A stretch of DNA of 61,966 nucleotides from Anaeroplasmataceae bacterium. Lineage in GTDB: Bacteria > Bacillota_I > Bacilli_A > Acholeplasmatales > Anaeroplasmataceae. Within the stretch, counting starts at the first letter, position 1; each line of letters starts with the position of its first letter. Both the position numbers and the translations under genes were made by a program. Below the pieces are notes generated by a model, which was not told the DNA's origin, did not search any database, and saw only the letters and a list, made by a program, of their open reading frames with translations. This document shows positions 1 to 7,943 of the stretch, one piece after another. The stretch covers positions 1-61,966 of the forward strand of contig JAHHSV010000006.1 of NCBI GenBank assembly GCA_020025015.1, in the 5' to 3' direction.

Positions 1-56
1 CTTTTCCACGTGGATAAGTACAAAAAAGCTGTTGACGTAGTTTGTCAACAGCCTGT

Positions 57-84
57 AAGGATAGATTAGTCTATCCTTTTTTTG
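57..84 (+). terminator. Rho-independent terminator of the gene left of the window
   Basis: An AGGATAG / CTATCCT stem is followed by an uninterrupted run of T. A second stem-loop, CTGTTGAC / GTCAACAG, lies just before it at 31-52. One reading frame is open from base 1 to a TAG at 67-69 and another closes with TAA at 13-15, so the tail of an upstream gene may lie here, but which frame is real cannot be decided. Confidence 0.75.
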
Positions 85-99
85 TTTTTTGTAAGTCGC

Positions 100-128
100 T
101 TTACAATGTACTAAAAATATACTATAAT
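100..128 (+). promoter_or_regulatory. Sigma-A-type promoter for the rsmD leader RNA
   Basis: TTTACA at 100-105 and TATAAT at 123-128 are separated by exactly 17 bases. Transcription would start at about 135, the first base of the closing stem of the folded RNA that follows. Confidence 0.8.
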
Positions 129-132
129 TTAA

Positions 133-280
133 TTGCTAGGAAGTAGGCCGTGGAACCCATTTTATTTAGAAACGGGTCTAAGAGCTTTTATGTGCGGATG
201 CCCTTAATTTGGGAACCCTAATTAATAGCTATGAGAGGACCCATATTTGGAGACTTTGTTCTTCATGGACTTCCTAGCCT
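133..280 (+). ncRNA. Structured RNA upstream of rsmD (ylbH-leader-like or 6S-like candidate)
   Basis: A perfect 10-bp stem closes the element: GCTAGGAAGT at 135-144 pairs with ACTTCCTAGC at 269-278. After a three-base bulge it continues as about 7 bp (148-154 with 262-268, including G-U pairs). A hairpin at about 155-177 sits inside, and GGGTC at 174-178 could alternatively pair with GACCC at 238-242. A strong promoter points at its 5' end, and a short GGGC/GCCC hairpin with a broken T run follows. Known: Rfam holds a ylbH-leader RNA described upstream of the rsmD homologue ylbH in Bacillus. Whether this belongs to that family, is 6S-like, or is new is inference; no consensus was matched. Confidence 0.6.
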
Positions 281-289
281 TTTATTTAT

Positions 290-311
290 GGGCGAAAAGC
301 CCTTTATTTTT
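290..311 (+). terminator. Weak terminator or attenuator hairpin before rsmD
   Basis: GGGC / GCCC with a GAAAA loop is followed by TTTATTTTT, directly before the rsmD ribosome binding site (TGGAGAG). The stem is only 4 bp, so termination is probably partial. It could separate the upstream RNA from rsmD or act in attenuation. Confidence 0.4.
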
Positions 312-320
312 GGAGAGAAT

Positions 321-863
321 ATGAGAGTAATTGCAGGCACATTAAGACATAGAAAAATTGAAGAAACAAACCTAGAGTCAACTAGAGAAACGCAAGATCG
401 CGTTAGAGAGGCTATTTTTAATAGTTTAGGTGGCTATTTAGATGGTGAAACTGCTTTAGATCTATTTTGTGGTAGTGGGGCAATGGCAATTGAGGCATAT
501 TCTAGGGGTATAAAAAAGGTTTATTTAAATGACTTAAATCCTTTAGCGTGTGATTGTGCTAAAAGGAATTTAAAAAATTTAGACATAAAGAATTATTATT
601 TATCTAATGCTGATTATAGGAAGTTTTTAGCTCTTAATAAGGTTGAATTTGACTATATATTTGTTGACCCACCTTATGCTATGGATGATACATTAGAAAT
701 TTTAGAGGTGCTTGCTAGCAGCAAGGCTTTAAAGAATGGTACTATAATTACCTTTGAAATGGATATTAAAACTGAAGCTAGAGAATTAGTAAATATTAAA
801 ATTTTAAAGGAAAAGAAGTATGGTAGAAAAAAAGTTATTTTTTATGAGGTGACATATGATTAA
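321..863 (+). CDS. rsmD: 16S rRNA (guanine(966)-N2)-methyltransferase RsmD
   Basis: SAM-dependent methyltransferase that modifies G966 of 16S rRNA during small-subunit assembly. The 180-residue protein opens with MRVIAGTLRHRKI, the usual RsmD start. It has the SAM-binding motif LDLFCGSGAMAIEAY at about 47-60 and the catalytic DPPY at 116-119. The ATG at 321 is preferred over an in-frame ATG at 231, because TGGAGAG precedes it and the longer form would add about 30 non-homologous residues translated from the folded leader RNA. It overlaps the next gene by 8 bases. Family assignment is firm; control by the leader is inference. Confidence 0.93.
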   Translation: MRVIAGTLRHRKIEETNLESTRETQDRVREAIFNSLGGYLDGETALDLFCGSGAMAIEAYSRGIKKVYLNDLNPLACDCAKRNLKNLDIKNYYLSNADYRKFLALNKVEFDYIFVDPPYAMDDTLEILEVLASSKALKNGTIITFEMDIKTEARELVNIKILKEKKYGRKKVIFYEVTYD

Positions 864-2055
864 TGGTGATGAATATTTAGTCTTATCTACTAAATATAAA
901 GCCTTATTGAAGAGATTAAAGGAAAAGGTTAATAAGAGTATAATGCTTTCAATTGGCTATTATGATAAGACTTTTAAAAATTATATTTTAAATTATTATA
1001 ATAATCCCAATGGCGATAGGATAATTATTTATCCTGAAGCTGCTGGTATTGAATCATTTTTAGATTTTAATGAAACTAGTGAGCGTGATTATTTTATTGG
1101 TGCCTATGAATTAACCTATGTTGATTTTTTATTAAAAAATAAAGATGATTTAAGTAGCTTAGAAAGGAATTTGCTTAGAAGCCTTCATAAAAGGATAATG
1201 CCAGAAAACAATTTAGCAATTAATTATTTTCTTCGTGGAGCTATTAATCCTCATATGAATGCAAGAACCATAGCAATATTAGGTGAAATTGCTGATGTTA
1301 TAGGAGCTGTTCTAAGTGATAGGAGTGAGCTTGACAAGCTATTAAAGGATGATATGTTTTTGTTATATATAAACAAGCAAGAATTAGCCTATTCCTTATA
1401 TATTACAAATGATAAAATGTTTTTACCAAGGATTAGCTATCCAATGGCAAGGGCTAATTTAGATTTAGTTTCAGAAATCAAATTTTTTAAGCAAACTGAT
1501 TATGGTATGCAGTTTTCAATTTGCTATACTAATAATTTAACTGGGGGAAGTAGACCTTTAGTTTTACTTGGCTACGGTAAGGATGGAGAGGCTTTTTTAG
1601 AGGCTAAGCTTTTAGATATTAACAAAAATGACGTTAAAAAGATCTTGTGGAGCCAGCTGATTGAATTGTTTGAAAAATACGGCTTACCTAAGGAGCTTAT
1701 AATTAATGATCGGGAGTTATATTCTTTTATTAAAAAAACCTTAGAGGCTGTGAATATCAGGGCTACATTTAATAGACATAGTCAATTTACTAATAATTAT
1801 ATTGGCGATTTAGAGCTAAGCCTTTATTCCTATAAGGACTATACTGGCATCGAAAATAAAAGCCTTGAAGGATATAATGATTTCTTACATACAGCAAATA
1901 AGTTTTTGAATATGATATGCCTTGAGGGCTATAATCCAGTTAATCAAAAAATAGTTGATAATTTAGAGGAATTATATGATTTTATAATAGATTATACTGG
2001 TGGAGATTTTCTTGATGCTGATTATGAAGATTATGATAATAATCTTGTGTCGTAA
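856..2055 (+). CDS. Conserved hypothetical protein, coupled to rsmD
   Basis: A 399-residue soluble acidic protein of unknown function. There is no signal peptide and no membrane segment. Residues around 280-300 (YGLPKELIINDRELYSFIKK) resemble, from memory, the strand-helix element of the DUF6930 group found in Firmicutes, but I cannot confirm membership. The tail is rich in Asp, Glu and Tyr. Its ATG overlaps the rsmD stop, with GAGGTGA just upstream, so it is translationally coupled to rsmD. The product has no catalytic signature I recognise. Confidence 0.75.
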   Translation: MINGDEYLVLSTKYKALLKRLKEKVNKSIMLSIGYYDKTFKNYILNYYNNPNGDRIIIYPEAAGIESFLDFNETSERDYFIGAYELTYVDFLLKNKDDLSSLERNLLRSLHKRIMPENNLAINYFLRGAINPHMNARTIAILGEIADVIGAVLSDRSELDKLLKDDMFLLYINKQELAYSLYITNDKMFLPRISYPMARANLDLVSEIKFFKQTDYGMQFSICYTNNLTGGSRPLVLLGYGKDGEAFLEAKLLDINKNDVKKILWSQLIELFEKYGLPKELIINDRELYSFIKKTLEAVNIRATFNRHSQFTNNYIGDLELSLYSYKDYTGIENKSLEGYNDFLHTANKFLNMICLEGYNPVNQKIVDNLEELYDFIIDYTGGDFLDADYEDYDNNLVS

Positions 2056-2067
2056 GGCTTTTTATGA

Positions 2068-2287
2068 TATAATTCTTACGAATCGGATAGGGTAGGGAAT
2101 ATAAGCAAACTGTTTATAAGCGACGATGGATGGTGTAAGCATTGATTCAGTTTTATATTAGACAACCCAGGAGATGCCAAAATGGCCGTTGGTGGCGTTA
2201 ACACATAGAGCGCTAGTGCATTTGTACTAGAACTAAGGTGGTACCGCGTTTATTACGTCCTTAGATAGTTTTATCTAAGGCTTTTTT
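2068..2287 (+). promoter_or_regulatory. T-box leader of the hisS-aspS operon
   Basis: TATAAT at 2068-2073 is followed by a T-box: distal GGTG in stem I, the T-box sequence AAGGTGGTACCGCG at 2235-2248, and a terminator (CCTTAGATA at 2259-2267 with TATCTAAGG at 2272-2280, then T6). Uncharged tRNA pairing with the T-box stabilises the antiterminator. By alignment to the glyQS and ileS layouts (specifier, A, then GAG some 6 bases on), the specifier is most likely GAC (Asp) at 2161-2163. It is followed at once by AAC (Asn). A CAC/CAT His specifier is not evident. The specifier assignment is inference. Confidence 0.88.
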
Positions 2288-2307
2288 ATTACATTGGAGG
2301 AGATTAA

Positions 2308-3606
2308 ATGATTACAAAACCAAAGGGTACATATGATATATTACCCGATACTTCAAGAAACTGGGCTAAAATAGAAGAGGTTATTCGTCATGTTTGTAAG
2401 CTTGCAAATTATGAAGAAATTAGAACTCCTATTTTTGAGCAAGCTAAAACATTCCATCGTGATGAGGCAGATTCATCAGATATGGTAAATAAGGAAACCT
2501 ACGATTTTATGGATCGTGGTGGTAGAGAAATGACTTTAAGACCTGAGGGGACAGCTGGTGTTTGTCGTGCCTTTGTTGAAAACAAGCTATATGTAAATAA
2601 TGGTGTAACTAAATTATATTATTTAGGACCAATGTTCAGATATGAGCGTCAACAAAAGGGGAGATATCGTCAGTTTAGTCAATTTGGCTTAGAGGCCTTT
2701 GGTAGTGATTCACCAATGCTAGATGTTGATGTTATCACAACTGCTATTCATTTAATTGAGGGCTTAGGATTAAAGGATATTCGTGTGCGTATTAATACCC
2801 TAGGGGATAAGGAATCTCGTGGTAGATACCGTGAGATTTTAGTTAAGTACTTTAGAGAAAACCTAGATAGCCTATGTAGTGATTGCCACGAAAGATTAGA
2901 GAAGAATCCATTAAGAATATTAGACTGTAAGGTTGATCATGATAATCCAGTTTTGGTTAATGCACCAAAGATTAGCGATTATTTAAATGAGCCTTCAAAA
3001 AAGCATTTTGCAACAGTTTTAAACGAGCTTGATAAATTAAATATTAAGTATGTAGTTGATGAAAAGCTAGTTAGAGGTCTAGACTATTATTCAAATACTG
3101 TATTTGAAGTAGAATTTAATGCTTCTGATTTTGGCGCTCAAAATGTAATTTGCGCAGGTGGCCGTTATAATGATTTAGTTAGTGATTTAGGTGGACCTGA
3201 AACTCACGCTGTAGGTTTAGCCTTTGGCATTGATAGATTATTATTAGCCCTAGAGCATGAGGGTATTGAAATAGTAAAGCCTAAGTCTTTACATGCCTTC
3301 TTAATTACCATAGGTGATAAGGCCTTTATGGAGGGTTTTAAAATTGTAAATAGTCTACGTAAGCTTGGCTTAATGGTTGATATGGATTTCAATCAAAGAG
3401 GCTTAAAGGCTCAATTTAAGGAAGCTGATAAAAATAATTCTCATTTCACCATGATATTAGGTGAGGATGAATTAAATAATGGGGTTATTAACATTAATGA
3501 TAATGTAAATAATACTAAGGAAACTGTAAGGCTAGAGGATTTGGGTAACTACCTTGTTACAAGCTTTGCTAAAAAAACATGCAAGTCATGTAAGGAAGGA
3601 AAATAA
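2308..3606 (+). CDS. hisS: Histidine--tRNA ligase
   Basis: Class II aminoacyl-tRNA synthetase charging tRNA-His. The 432 residues have normal length. The start MITKPKGTYDILP, the motif 2 region (LRPEGTAGVCRAF, then LYYLGPMFRYERQQKGRYRQF), the HisA box RGLDYYSNTVFE at about 255, and motif 3 (HAVGLAFGIDRLL) are all present, followed by the C-terminal anticodon-binding domain. GGAGGAG precedes the ATG. It is the first gene behind the T-box and is followed within 2 bases by aspS. Confidence 0.97.
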   Translation: MITKPKGTYDILPDTSRNWAKIEEVIRHVCKLANYEEIRTPIFEQAKTFHRDEADSSDMVNKETYDFMDRGGREMTLRPEGTAGVCRAFVENKLYVNNGVTKLYYLGPMFRYERQQKGRYRQFSQFGLEAFGSDSPMLDVDVITTAIHLIEGLGLKDIRVRINTLGDKESRGRYREILVKYFRENLDSLCSDCHERLEKNPLRILDCKVDHDNPVLVNAPKISDYLNEPSKKHFATVLNELDKLNIKYVVDEKLVRGLDYYSNTVFEVEFNASDFGAQNVICAGGRYNDLVSDLGGPETHAVGLAFGIDRLLLALEHEGIEIVKPKSLHAFLITIGDKAFMEGFKIVNSLRKLGLMVDMDFNQRGLKAQFKEADKNNSHFTMILGEDELNNGVININDNVNNTKETVRLEDLGNYLVTSFAKKTCKSCKEGK

Positions 3607-3607
3607 G

Positions 3608-4909
3608 ATGAAAAGAGTTAAGATTAGTGAATTAAAGCTTGGCGAAGCTAATAAATTAGCCGGCTTCGTTGAGAATATTCGTAATAAAAAATTCATGTGC
3701 TTTATCGTTTTAAGAGATATTAGCGGTAAAATCCAATTAACTATTGAAAAGGAAAAGCATCCTGAATTAAATGAGGTTTTAGATAAGATTACTGTTGATT
3801 CAGTAATTGAGGCAACAGGTTTAGTTTTACATTCAGACTATGTAAAACTAAATAATATGGAAATGTATCCTGAAGCAATTGAAATTTTATCAACTGCAGC
3901 ACCTAGTCCAATTGTAGCCCCTAAGGGTGAGGAGACTAATATTGATTTACGTCTAGATTATCGTTGGATTGACCTACGTACAGATAAGAATACCTTAATG
4001 TTTAAGACTCAATCATTATTTGTTAATAAATGCCGTGAGTTCTTATTAGAGCGTGACTTTATTGAAATTCATTCACCAAAGCTAATTGGCGCTGAATCTG
4101 AGTCTGGTGCAGGTGTCTTTAAGGTGGATTATTTTGATCGTAATGCTTATTTAGCTCAATCACCACAATTCTATAAGCAAATGGCTATGGCTGCTGGCTT
4201 TGAGCGTATTTTTGAGTCAGGTCCAGTATTTAGAGCTGAAAAATTTGCTTCACGTAAGCATGCTACAGAATTTACAGGCTTTGATTTAGAGTTCTCATAT
4301 ATTGATTCATATGAGGATGTAATGCATATGGAAGAAGAAATGATTACCTATGCATTAAAGGCTGTTAAGGAAAAATTAGGCGATGAGATTAAACGTGTCT
4401 TTGATATTGATGTCGTTGTACCTACCTTACCTTTCCCTCGTATGGACTTACATGATGTATATAAGGAGCTAGAGGCTCGCTATGGCTATAGTGTACCTGA
4501 ATCTGAAAAGGGTGATTTAACAACTGAAGGAGAAAGAATGGTAGAAAAGCTTTCTAAGGATATGTTTGGTCATGAATTCCTATTCATTACAGGCTATAGT
4601 GCTGAGTGCCGTGCTTTCTATCATATGCGTGATGAAAATGGTGTACCTTGCGGTTATGATTTAATTTGGAAGGGCTGTGAAATTACGACTGGTGCCCAAC
4701 GTGAGCATCGTTATGAAATCTTAAAGAAGCAAGCCTTAGAAAAAGGCTTAGATAAGGACGTTGAGTTCTATCTTGACTTCTTTAAATATGGTTGTCCTCC
4801 ACATGGTGGCTTTGGTATTGGTGTAGATAGAATCACTATGATTTTATTTAACGAAGGTATCAAGGATGCTATGTTTATCTTCCGTGGACCAGATCGTTTA
4901 AATCCATAA
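3608..4909 (+). CDS. aspS: Aspartate--tRNA ligase, short archaeal-type (possibly non-discriminating)
   Basis: Class II synthetase for aspartate. At 433 residues it lacks the roughly 150-residue GAD insertion of the usual ~590-residue bacterial enzyme, and it reads like archaeal/eukaryotic AspRS. There is an N-terminal OB fold, then GAESESGAGVF, AQSPQFYKQMAM, FRAEKFASRKHATEFTGFD (motif 2) and GFGIGVDRITMIL (motif 3). Enzymes of this type often charge both tRNA-Asp and tRNA-Asn when GatCAB is present; that is family knowledge, not visible here. The ATG at 3608 is chosen over an upstream in-frame start inside hisS, because the OB fold begins here and AAGGAAGGA precedes it. Confidence 0.93.
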   Translation: MKRVKISELKLGEANKLAGFVENIRNKKFMCFIVLRDISGKIQLTIEKEKHPELNEVLDKITVDSVIEATGLVLHSDYVKLNNMEMYPEAIEILSTAAPSPIVAPKGEETNIDLRLDYRWIDLRTDKNTLMFKTQSLFVNKCREFLLERDFIEIHSPKLIGAESESGAGVFKVDYFDRNAYLAQSPQFYKQMAMAAGFERIFESGPVFRAEKFASRKHATEFTGFDLEFSYIDSYEDVMHMEEEMITYALKAVKEKLGDEIKRVFDIDVVVPTLPFPRMDLHDVYKELEARYGYSVPESEKGDLTTEGERMVEKLSKDMFGHEFLFITGYSAECRAFYHMRDENGVPCGYDLIWKGCEITTGAQREHRYEILKKQALEKGLDKDVEFYLDFFKYGCPPHGGFGIGVDRITMILFNEGIKDAMFIFRGPDRLNP

Positions 4910-4922
4910 TAGGAGGTTAAAA

Positions 4923-5399
4923 ATGAAACAAAATATTTCTTGGGATGAATATTTTATGGGAGTTGCCTTACTATCAAGCTATCGTAGTAAGGATCCTTCA
5001 ACTAAGGTTGGAGCTTGTATAGTTAATGAAGACAAAAGAATTATCGGTATTGGCTATAATGGTTTTCCTTATGGCTGTCAGGATACTGAATTTCCTTGGG
5101 GTAAGGGTAATGAGGATGAATTATTAAATAAATATCCTTATGTAGTTCATGCTGAGCCAAATGCTATTTTAAATAGCACAACCTCACTAAAGGGAGCAAC
5201 TATGTATGTTACCTTATTCCCATGCAATGAGTGTGCAAAGCTAATCATTCAAAGTGGTATTAAACGAGTTATTTATCTTGAGGATAAATATTATGATACA
5301 GTTAGTAATCAAGCTTCTCGTAAGATGTTTGAGGCTGCTGGTGTTTCAACAAAGCTAATGCAAAAAATTGAAATTAAATTTGGTGGCTACAATGACTAA
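4923..5399 (+). CDS. dCMP deaminase (ComEB-type)
   Basis: Zinc-dependent deaminase converting dCMP to dUMP for thymidylate synthesis. Its 158 residues carry the zinc/catalytic signature HAEPNAIL at about 77 and PCNECAKLI at about 101. The N-terminus WDEYFMGVALLSSYRSKDPST matches the dCMP deaminase/ComEB family. The strong site AGGAGG lies 9 bases before the ATG. It is co-transcribed with hisS-aspS by spacing, and its last codons overlap lspA. Riboflavin-type deaminases also share the fold, but the start sequence fits dCMP deaminase better. Confidence 0.9.
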   Translation: MKQNISWDEYFMGVALLSSYRSKDPSTKVGACIVNEDKRIIGIGYNGFPYGCQDTEFPWGKGNEDELLNKYPYVVHAEPNAILNSTTSLKGATMYVTLFPCNECAKLIIQSGIKRVIYLEDKYYDTVSNQASRKMFEAAGVSTKLMQKIEIKFGGYND

Positions 5400-5889
5400 A
5401 AAGAACTTTTGGCTAACAGCCCTAGTAATAGCTATAATTGTTATTATTGACCAGGTTTCCAAAGCTTTAATTGAGGTTAATTTAAGTGAAAGTGATAAGA
5501 TTACATTAATCCCTAATTTCTTTTATATCTCATTAGTTTACAATAAGGGTGCTGCTTGGGGCTCATTAAGTGATAATACTTTAGTATTAATGCTTATAAG
5601 TATAGCTGCCTCATTAGCTGGTTTATATTTTTGTGTTAAAAATGATTTTAAAACAAAAAAGTTTTATTCCTTTGCGTTATCCTTTATCGTAGCAGGAGCC
5701 TTTGGTAATCTTTATGATAGGCTTTATACAGTAGTAGGTGCCCAAAAGGGTGTAATTGACTTTTTAGAATTTCATTTTGGTAGCTACCATTTTCCTGTTT
5801 TCAATATTGCCGATAGTGCACTAGTAATAGGAGTAATTTTATTATTGGTAGATATAATATTCTTTGAGGAAAAACGTCGAAATGCTTAA
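5392..5889 (+). CDS. lspA: Lipoprotein signal peptidase II
   Basis: Membrane aspartic protease that removes signal peptides from diacylglyceryl-modified prolipoproteins. The 165-residue protein has four hydrophobic segments. The catalytic aspartates lie in GNLYDRL and FNIADSALVIG. DQVSK in the first helix and NKGAAWG are also family-typical. The ATG at 5392 overlaps the dCMP deaminase stop; an earlier in-frame ATG at 5368 would lie within that gene. A substrate is visible in this window: the lipobox LTSC of the ABC transporter protein at 57134. Confidence 0.96.
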   Translation: MTKKNFWLTALVIAIIVIIDQVSKALIEVNLSESDKITLIPNFFYISLVYNKGAAWGSLSDNTLVLMLISIAASLAGLYFCVKNDFKTKKFYSFALSFIVAGAFGNLYDRLYTVVGAQKGVIDFLEFHFGSYHFPVFNIADSALVIGVILLLVDIIFFEEKRRNA

Positions 5890-6784
5890 TAAATATATAA
5901 TAAAAGAAGAACATAAAGGCTTACGCTTAGATAAGGCTTTAACCTTACTTGGTGATTTTTCAAGAAGCTTTATTAAAACTAATTTAGATAATGGGGCCAT
6001 TTTAGTAAATGGTAATAAGGAAAAGGCATCCTATAAGCTAGAATTAAATGATGAGGTTACCTTCCTTGTACCAGAGAAGGAAGAATTTGTTCTAAAGCCT
6101 AAAAATATGGATTTAGATATTTGCTACAGTGATGATGATGTTTGCGTTATCAATAAGCCAAAGGGTATGGTAGTACATCCGGCTAATGGCCATTTAGATG
6201 ATACCTTAGTTTCTGGTTTATTACATGAGCTTAAGGATTTATCAACCGTTAATGGTGAGTTTAGACCTGGTATAGTTCATCGAATTGATAAGGATACTAG
6301 TGGCTTATTAATTGTCGCTAAAAACGATGAGGCTCACCTTGCCTTAAAATCTCAGCTAATGGATCATACCTTAGGTAGAATCTACTATGCTATTGTAATT
6401 GGGGTTATTGAAGAGGATGAAGGGAGAATTGATGCTCCTATCGGACGTGACTTACACAATAGAGTTAAAAAGGCAGTTGTTGCTGATGGAAAGCGAGCTG
6501 TAACTCATTTTAAGGTTTTAGAAAGATTTCAAAAGCATACCTTAATTGAGTGCCGTCTAGAAACTGGTAGAACGCATCAAATAAGGTGCCACATGGCTTA
6601 CATTGGCTATCCTGTCTTAGGAGATCCAGTTTATGGTCCGCGTAAGGTATTTGGTAATATTGGTCAGTATTTACATGCTAAAACTTTAACATTTATTCAA
6701 CCTACGACTAAGGAAAAAATAATTGTTGATTCAGAATTACCTAAATATTTTACTGATTTACTTGCTGAGTTAAGATTAAAATAA
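5882..6784 (+). CDS. rluD: Ribosomal large subunit pseudouridine synthase D family (RluD/YlyB)
   Basis: Converts specific uridines of 23S rRNA to pseudouridine. The 300 residues have an N-terminal S4 domain (GLRLDKALTLLGDFSRS, then LVNG) and the catalytic motif HRIDKDTSGLLIVAK at about 132-146, whose first Asp is the nucleophile, followed by RTHQIRCHMAYIGYPVLGDP. The ATG at 5882 lies inside the lspA end, giving coupling. The lspA-rluD order is standard in Bacilli. Which uridines are modified cannot be read from the sequence. Confidence 0.93.
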   Translation: MLNKYIIKEEHKGLRLDKALTLLGDFSRSFIKTNLDNGAILVNGNKEKASYKLELNDEVTFLVPEKEEFVLKPKNMDLDICYSDDDVCVINKPKGMVVHPANGHLDDTLVSGLLHELKDLSTVNGEFRPGIVHRIDKDTSGLLIVAKNDEAHLALKSQLMDHTLGRIYYAIVIGVIEEDEGRIDAPIGRDLHNRVKKAVVADGKRAVTHFKVLERFQKHTLIECRLETGRTHQIRCHMAYIGYPVLGDPVYGPRKVFGNIGQYLHAKTLTFIQPTTKEKIIVDSELPKYFTDLLAELRLK

Positions 6785-6790
6785 TAATTT

Positions 6791-6820
6791 ACCACCCTTT
6801 TATTAGAGGGTGGTATTTTT
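6791..6820 (+). terminator. Terminator of the hisS-rluD operon
   Basis: ACCACCC at 6791-6797 pairs with GGGTGGT at 6808-6814, followed by ATTTTT. A new promoter (TTGCTT at 6826-6831, TATAAT at 6848-6853, 16-base spacer) begins just after it. Confidence 0.85.
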
Positions 6821-6900
6821 AATATTTGCTTAAGAAAAATTTTATGTTATAATTATAGTATCTGTGGTTGTTTTTTTCAGGAAAAAGAGAGGATGATTTT

Positions 6901-7770
6901 ATGGCAAAGCCAGTAGTTGCAATTTTATATGATTTTGATAAGACCTTAAGTACAGAAGATATGCAAAATTATAGTTTTATTCCTAATTTAGGTTATACTC
7001 CTAGTGAATTTTGGGGCCTAACAACTGAATTTGGTAATAAGTATCACATGGATAAAATTTTAGCTTATATGTTTGTAATGGTAAGAGAGTGTAAACGTAA
7101 AAATATTAAGCTAACTAAGGAATATTTAAATTCATTAGGTAAAAATATTAAGTATTATCCAGGCGTAACTACATGGTTTGACCGAATTAATCGTTTTGGT
7201 GCAGCTAATGGTGTTGAGGTTGAACATTATATAATTTCTTCTGGTACAAAGGAAATTATTGACGCCTGTGATATCGCTAAGGAATTTAAAGAAATATATG
7301 GTTGTGAATTTTTATATGATGAAGAAACAAAAGAAGCAATTTGGCCAAAATTAGCTATTAATTATACTAATAAAACTCAATTTGTCTTTAGAATTTCTAA
7401 GGGTACCTTAAGTATTTTAGATGAGAAGAAGCTAAATAGTGATACTCCAGACAATGAAAGACATGTTCAATATGAAAATATGATCTATATTGGTGACGGA
7501 ATGACTGATATTCCTTGTATGCAGCTAGTTAAGGATAAGGGTGGCAAATCTGTTGCTGTTTATCGTCAACAGGAGGCTCATAAGGTTTTACCATTAGTTA
7601 ATGATGAAAGACTTAACTATGTATGTGCTGCTGATTATACTCAAAACTCATCTTTGGAAAAATTTGTACAGCTAAGCATTGAAAACATGGCAACATATGC
7701 TAAATTAAAGAGTAAAGAGGCTCTTCAGCTTCAATCTTTCCAAAATAAGCATGAGAATGAATCAAAATAA
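6901..7770 (+). CDS. HAD-superfamily phosphatase, unknown substrate
   Basis: A 289-residue soluble haloacid-dehalogenase-type hydrolase. Motif I is YDFDKTLS at about 10-17 (nucleophilic Asp), motif II is IISSGTKEI at about 110, and motif IV is YIGDGMTDIPCM at about 198. Its own promoter lies at 6826-6853 and a terminator follows. AGAGAGGA precedes the ATG at 6901, so the in-frame earlier start at 6868 is rejected as lying in the leader. The Gln- and Ser-rich tail is likely disordered. It sits directly upstream of the jet operon but in a separate transcript. The substrate is unknown. Confidence 0.85.
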   Translation: MAKPVVAILYDFDKTLSTEDMQNYSFIPNLGYTPSEFWGLTTEFGNKYHMDKILAYMFVMVRECKRKNIKLTKEYLNSLGKNIKYYPGVTTWFDRINRFGAANGVEVEHYIISSGTKEIIDACDIAKEFKEIYGCEFLYDEETKEAIWPKLAINYTNKTQFVFRISKGTLSILDEKKLNSDTPDNERHVQYENMIYIGDGMTDIPCMQLVKDKGGKSVAVYRQQEAHKVLPLVNDERLNYVCAADYTQNSSLEKFVQLSIENMATYAKLKSKEALQLQSFQNKHENESK

Positions 7771-7776
7771 TTTTCA

Positions 7777-7802
7777 AAGAAGGTATACACCTTCTTTTTT
7801 TT
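7777..7802 (+). terminator. Terminator after the HAD gene
   Basis: AAGAAGGT at 7777-7784 and ACCTTCTT at 7789-7796 form an 8-bp stem with loop ATAC, followed by T6. Confidence 0.9.
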
Positions 7803-7870
7803 GTATATGGTGTTTTTGACCGAAAAAATAAGGTTTTTTAAGGACTTAAAAAATTTCAATAAATAGGTAT

Positions 7871-7905
7871 AAAACGTTTTAATAGCAGGTTAAATATGTT
7901 ATAAT
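7871..7905 (+). promoter_or_regulatory. Promoter of the jetABC-sepF operon with a palindrome at -35
   Basis: TATAAT is at 7900-7905. At the -35 position there is no good TTGACA match; a perfect palindrome AAAACGTTTT at 7871-7880 covers it. A poor -35 overlapped by a palindrome suggests control by a repressor or activator. The core AARCGYTT resembles LacI-family/cre half-sites, but this is only a resemblance. Confidence 0.5.
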
Positions 7906-7943
7906 CAAGATATTAAATTCTAATTGGATAGAGAGGTGTCAAA

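Noticed and set aside
5..14. TCCACGTGGA palindrome resembling two overlapping DnaA boxes (TTTTCCACG and TTATCCACG).
   Set aside because: A single pair, each with one mismatch, without a cluster of boxes, a dnaA gene or an AT-rich unwinding element. More likely chance or the end of an upstream gene.
231..320. N-terminal extension of RsmD from an ATG at 231.
   Set aside because: It would be translated from the folded RNA, lacks family similarity, and ATG 321 has its own ribosome site and the canonical start.
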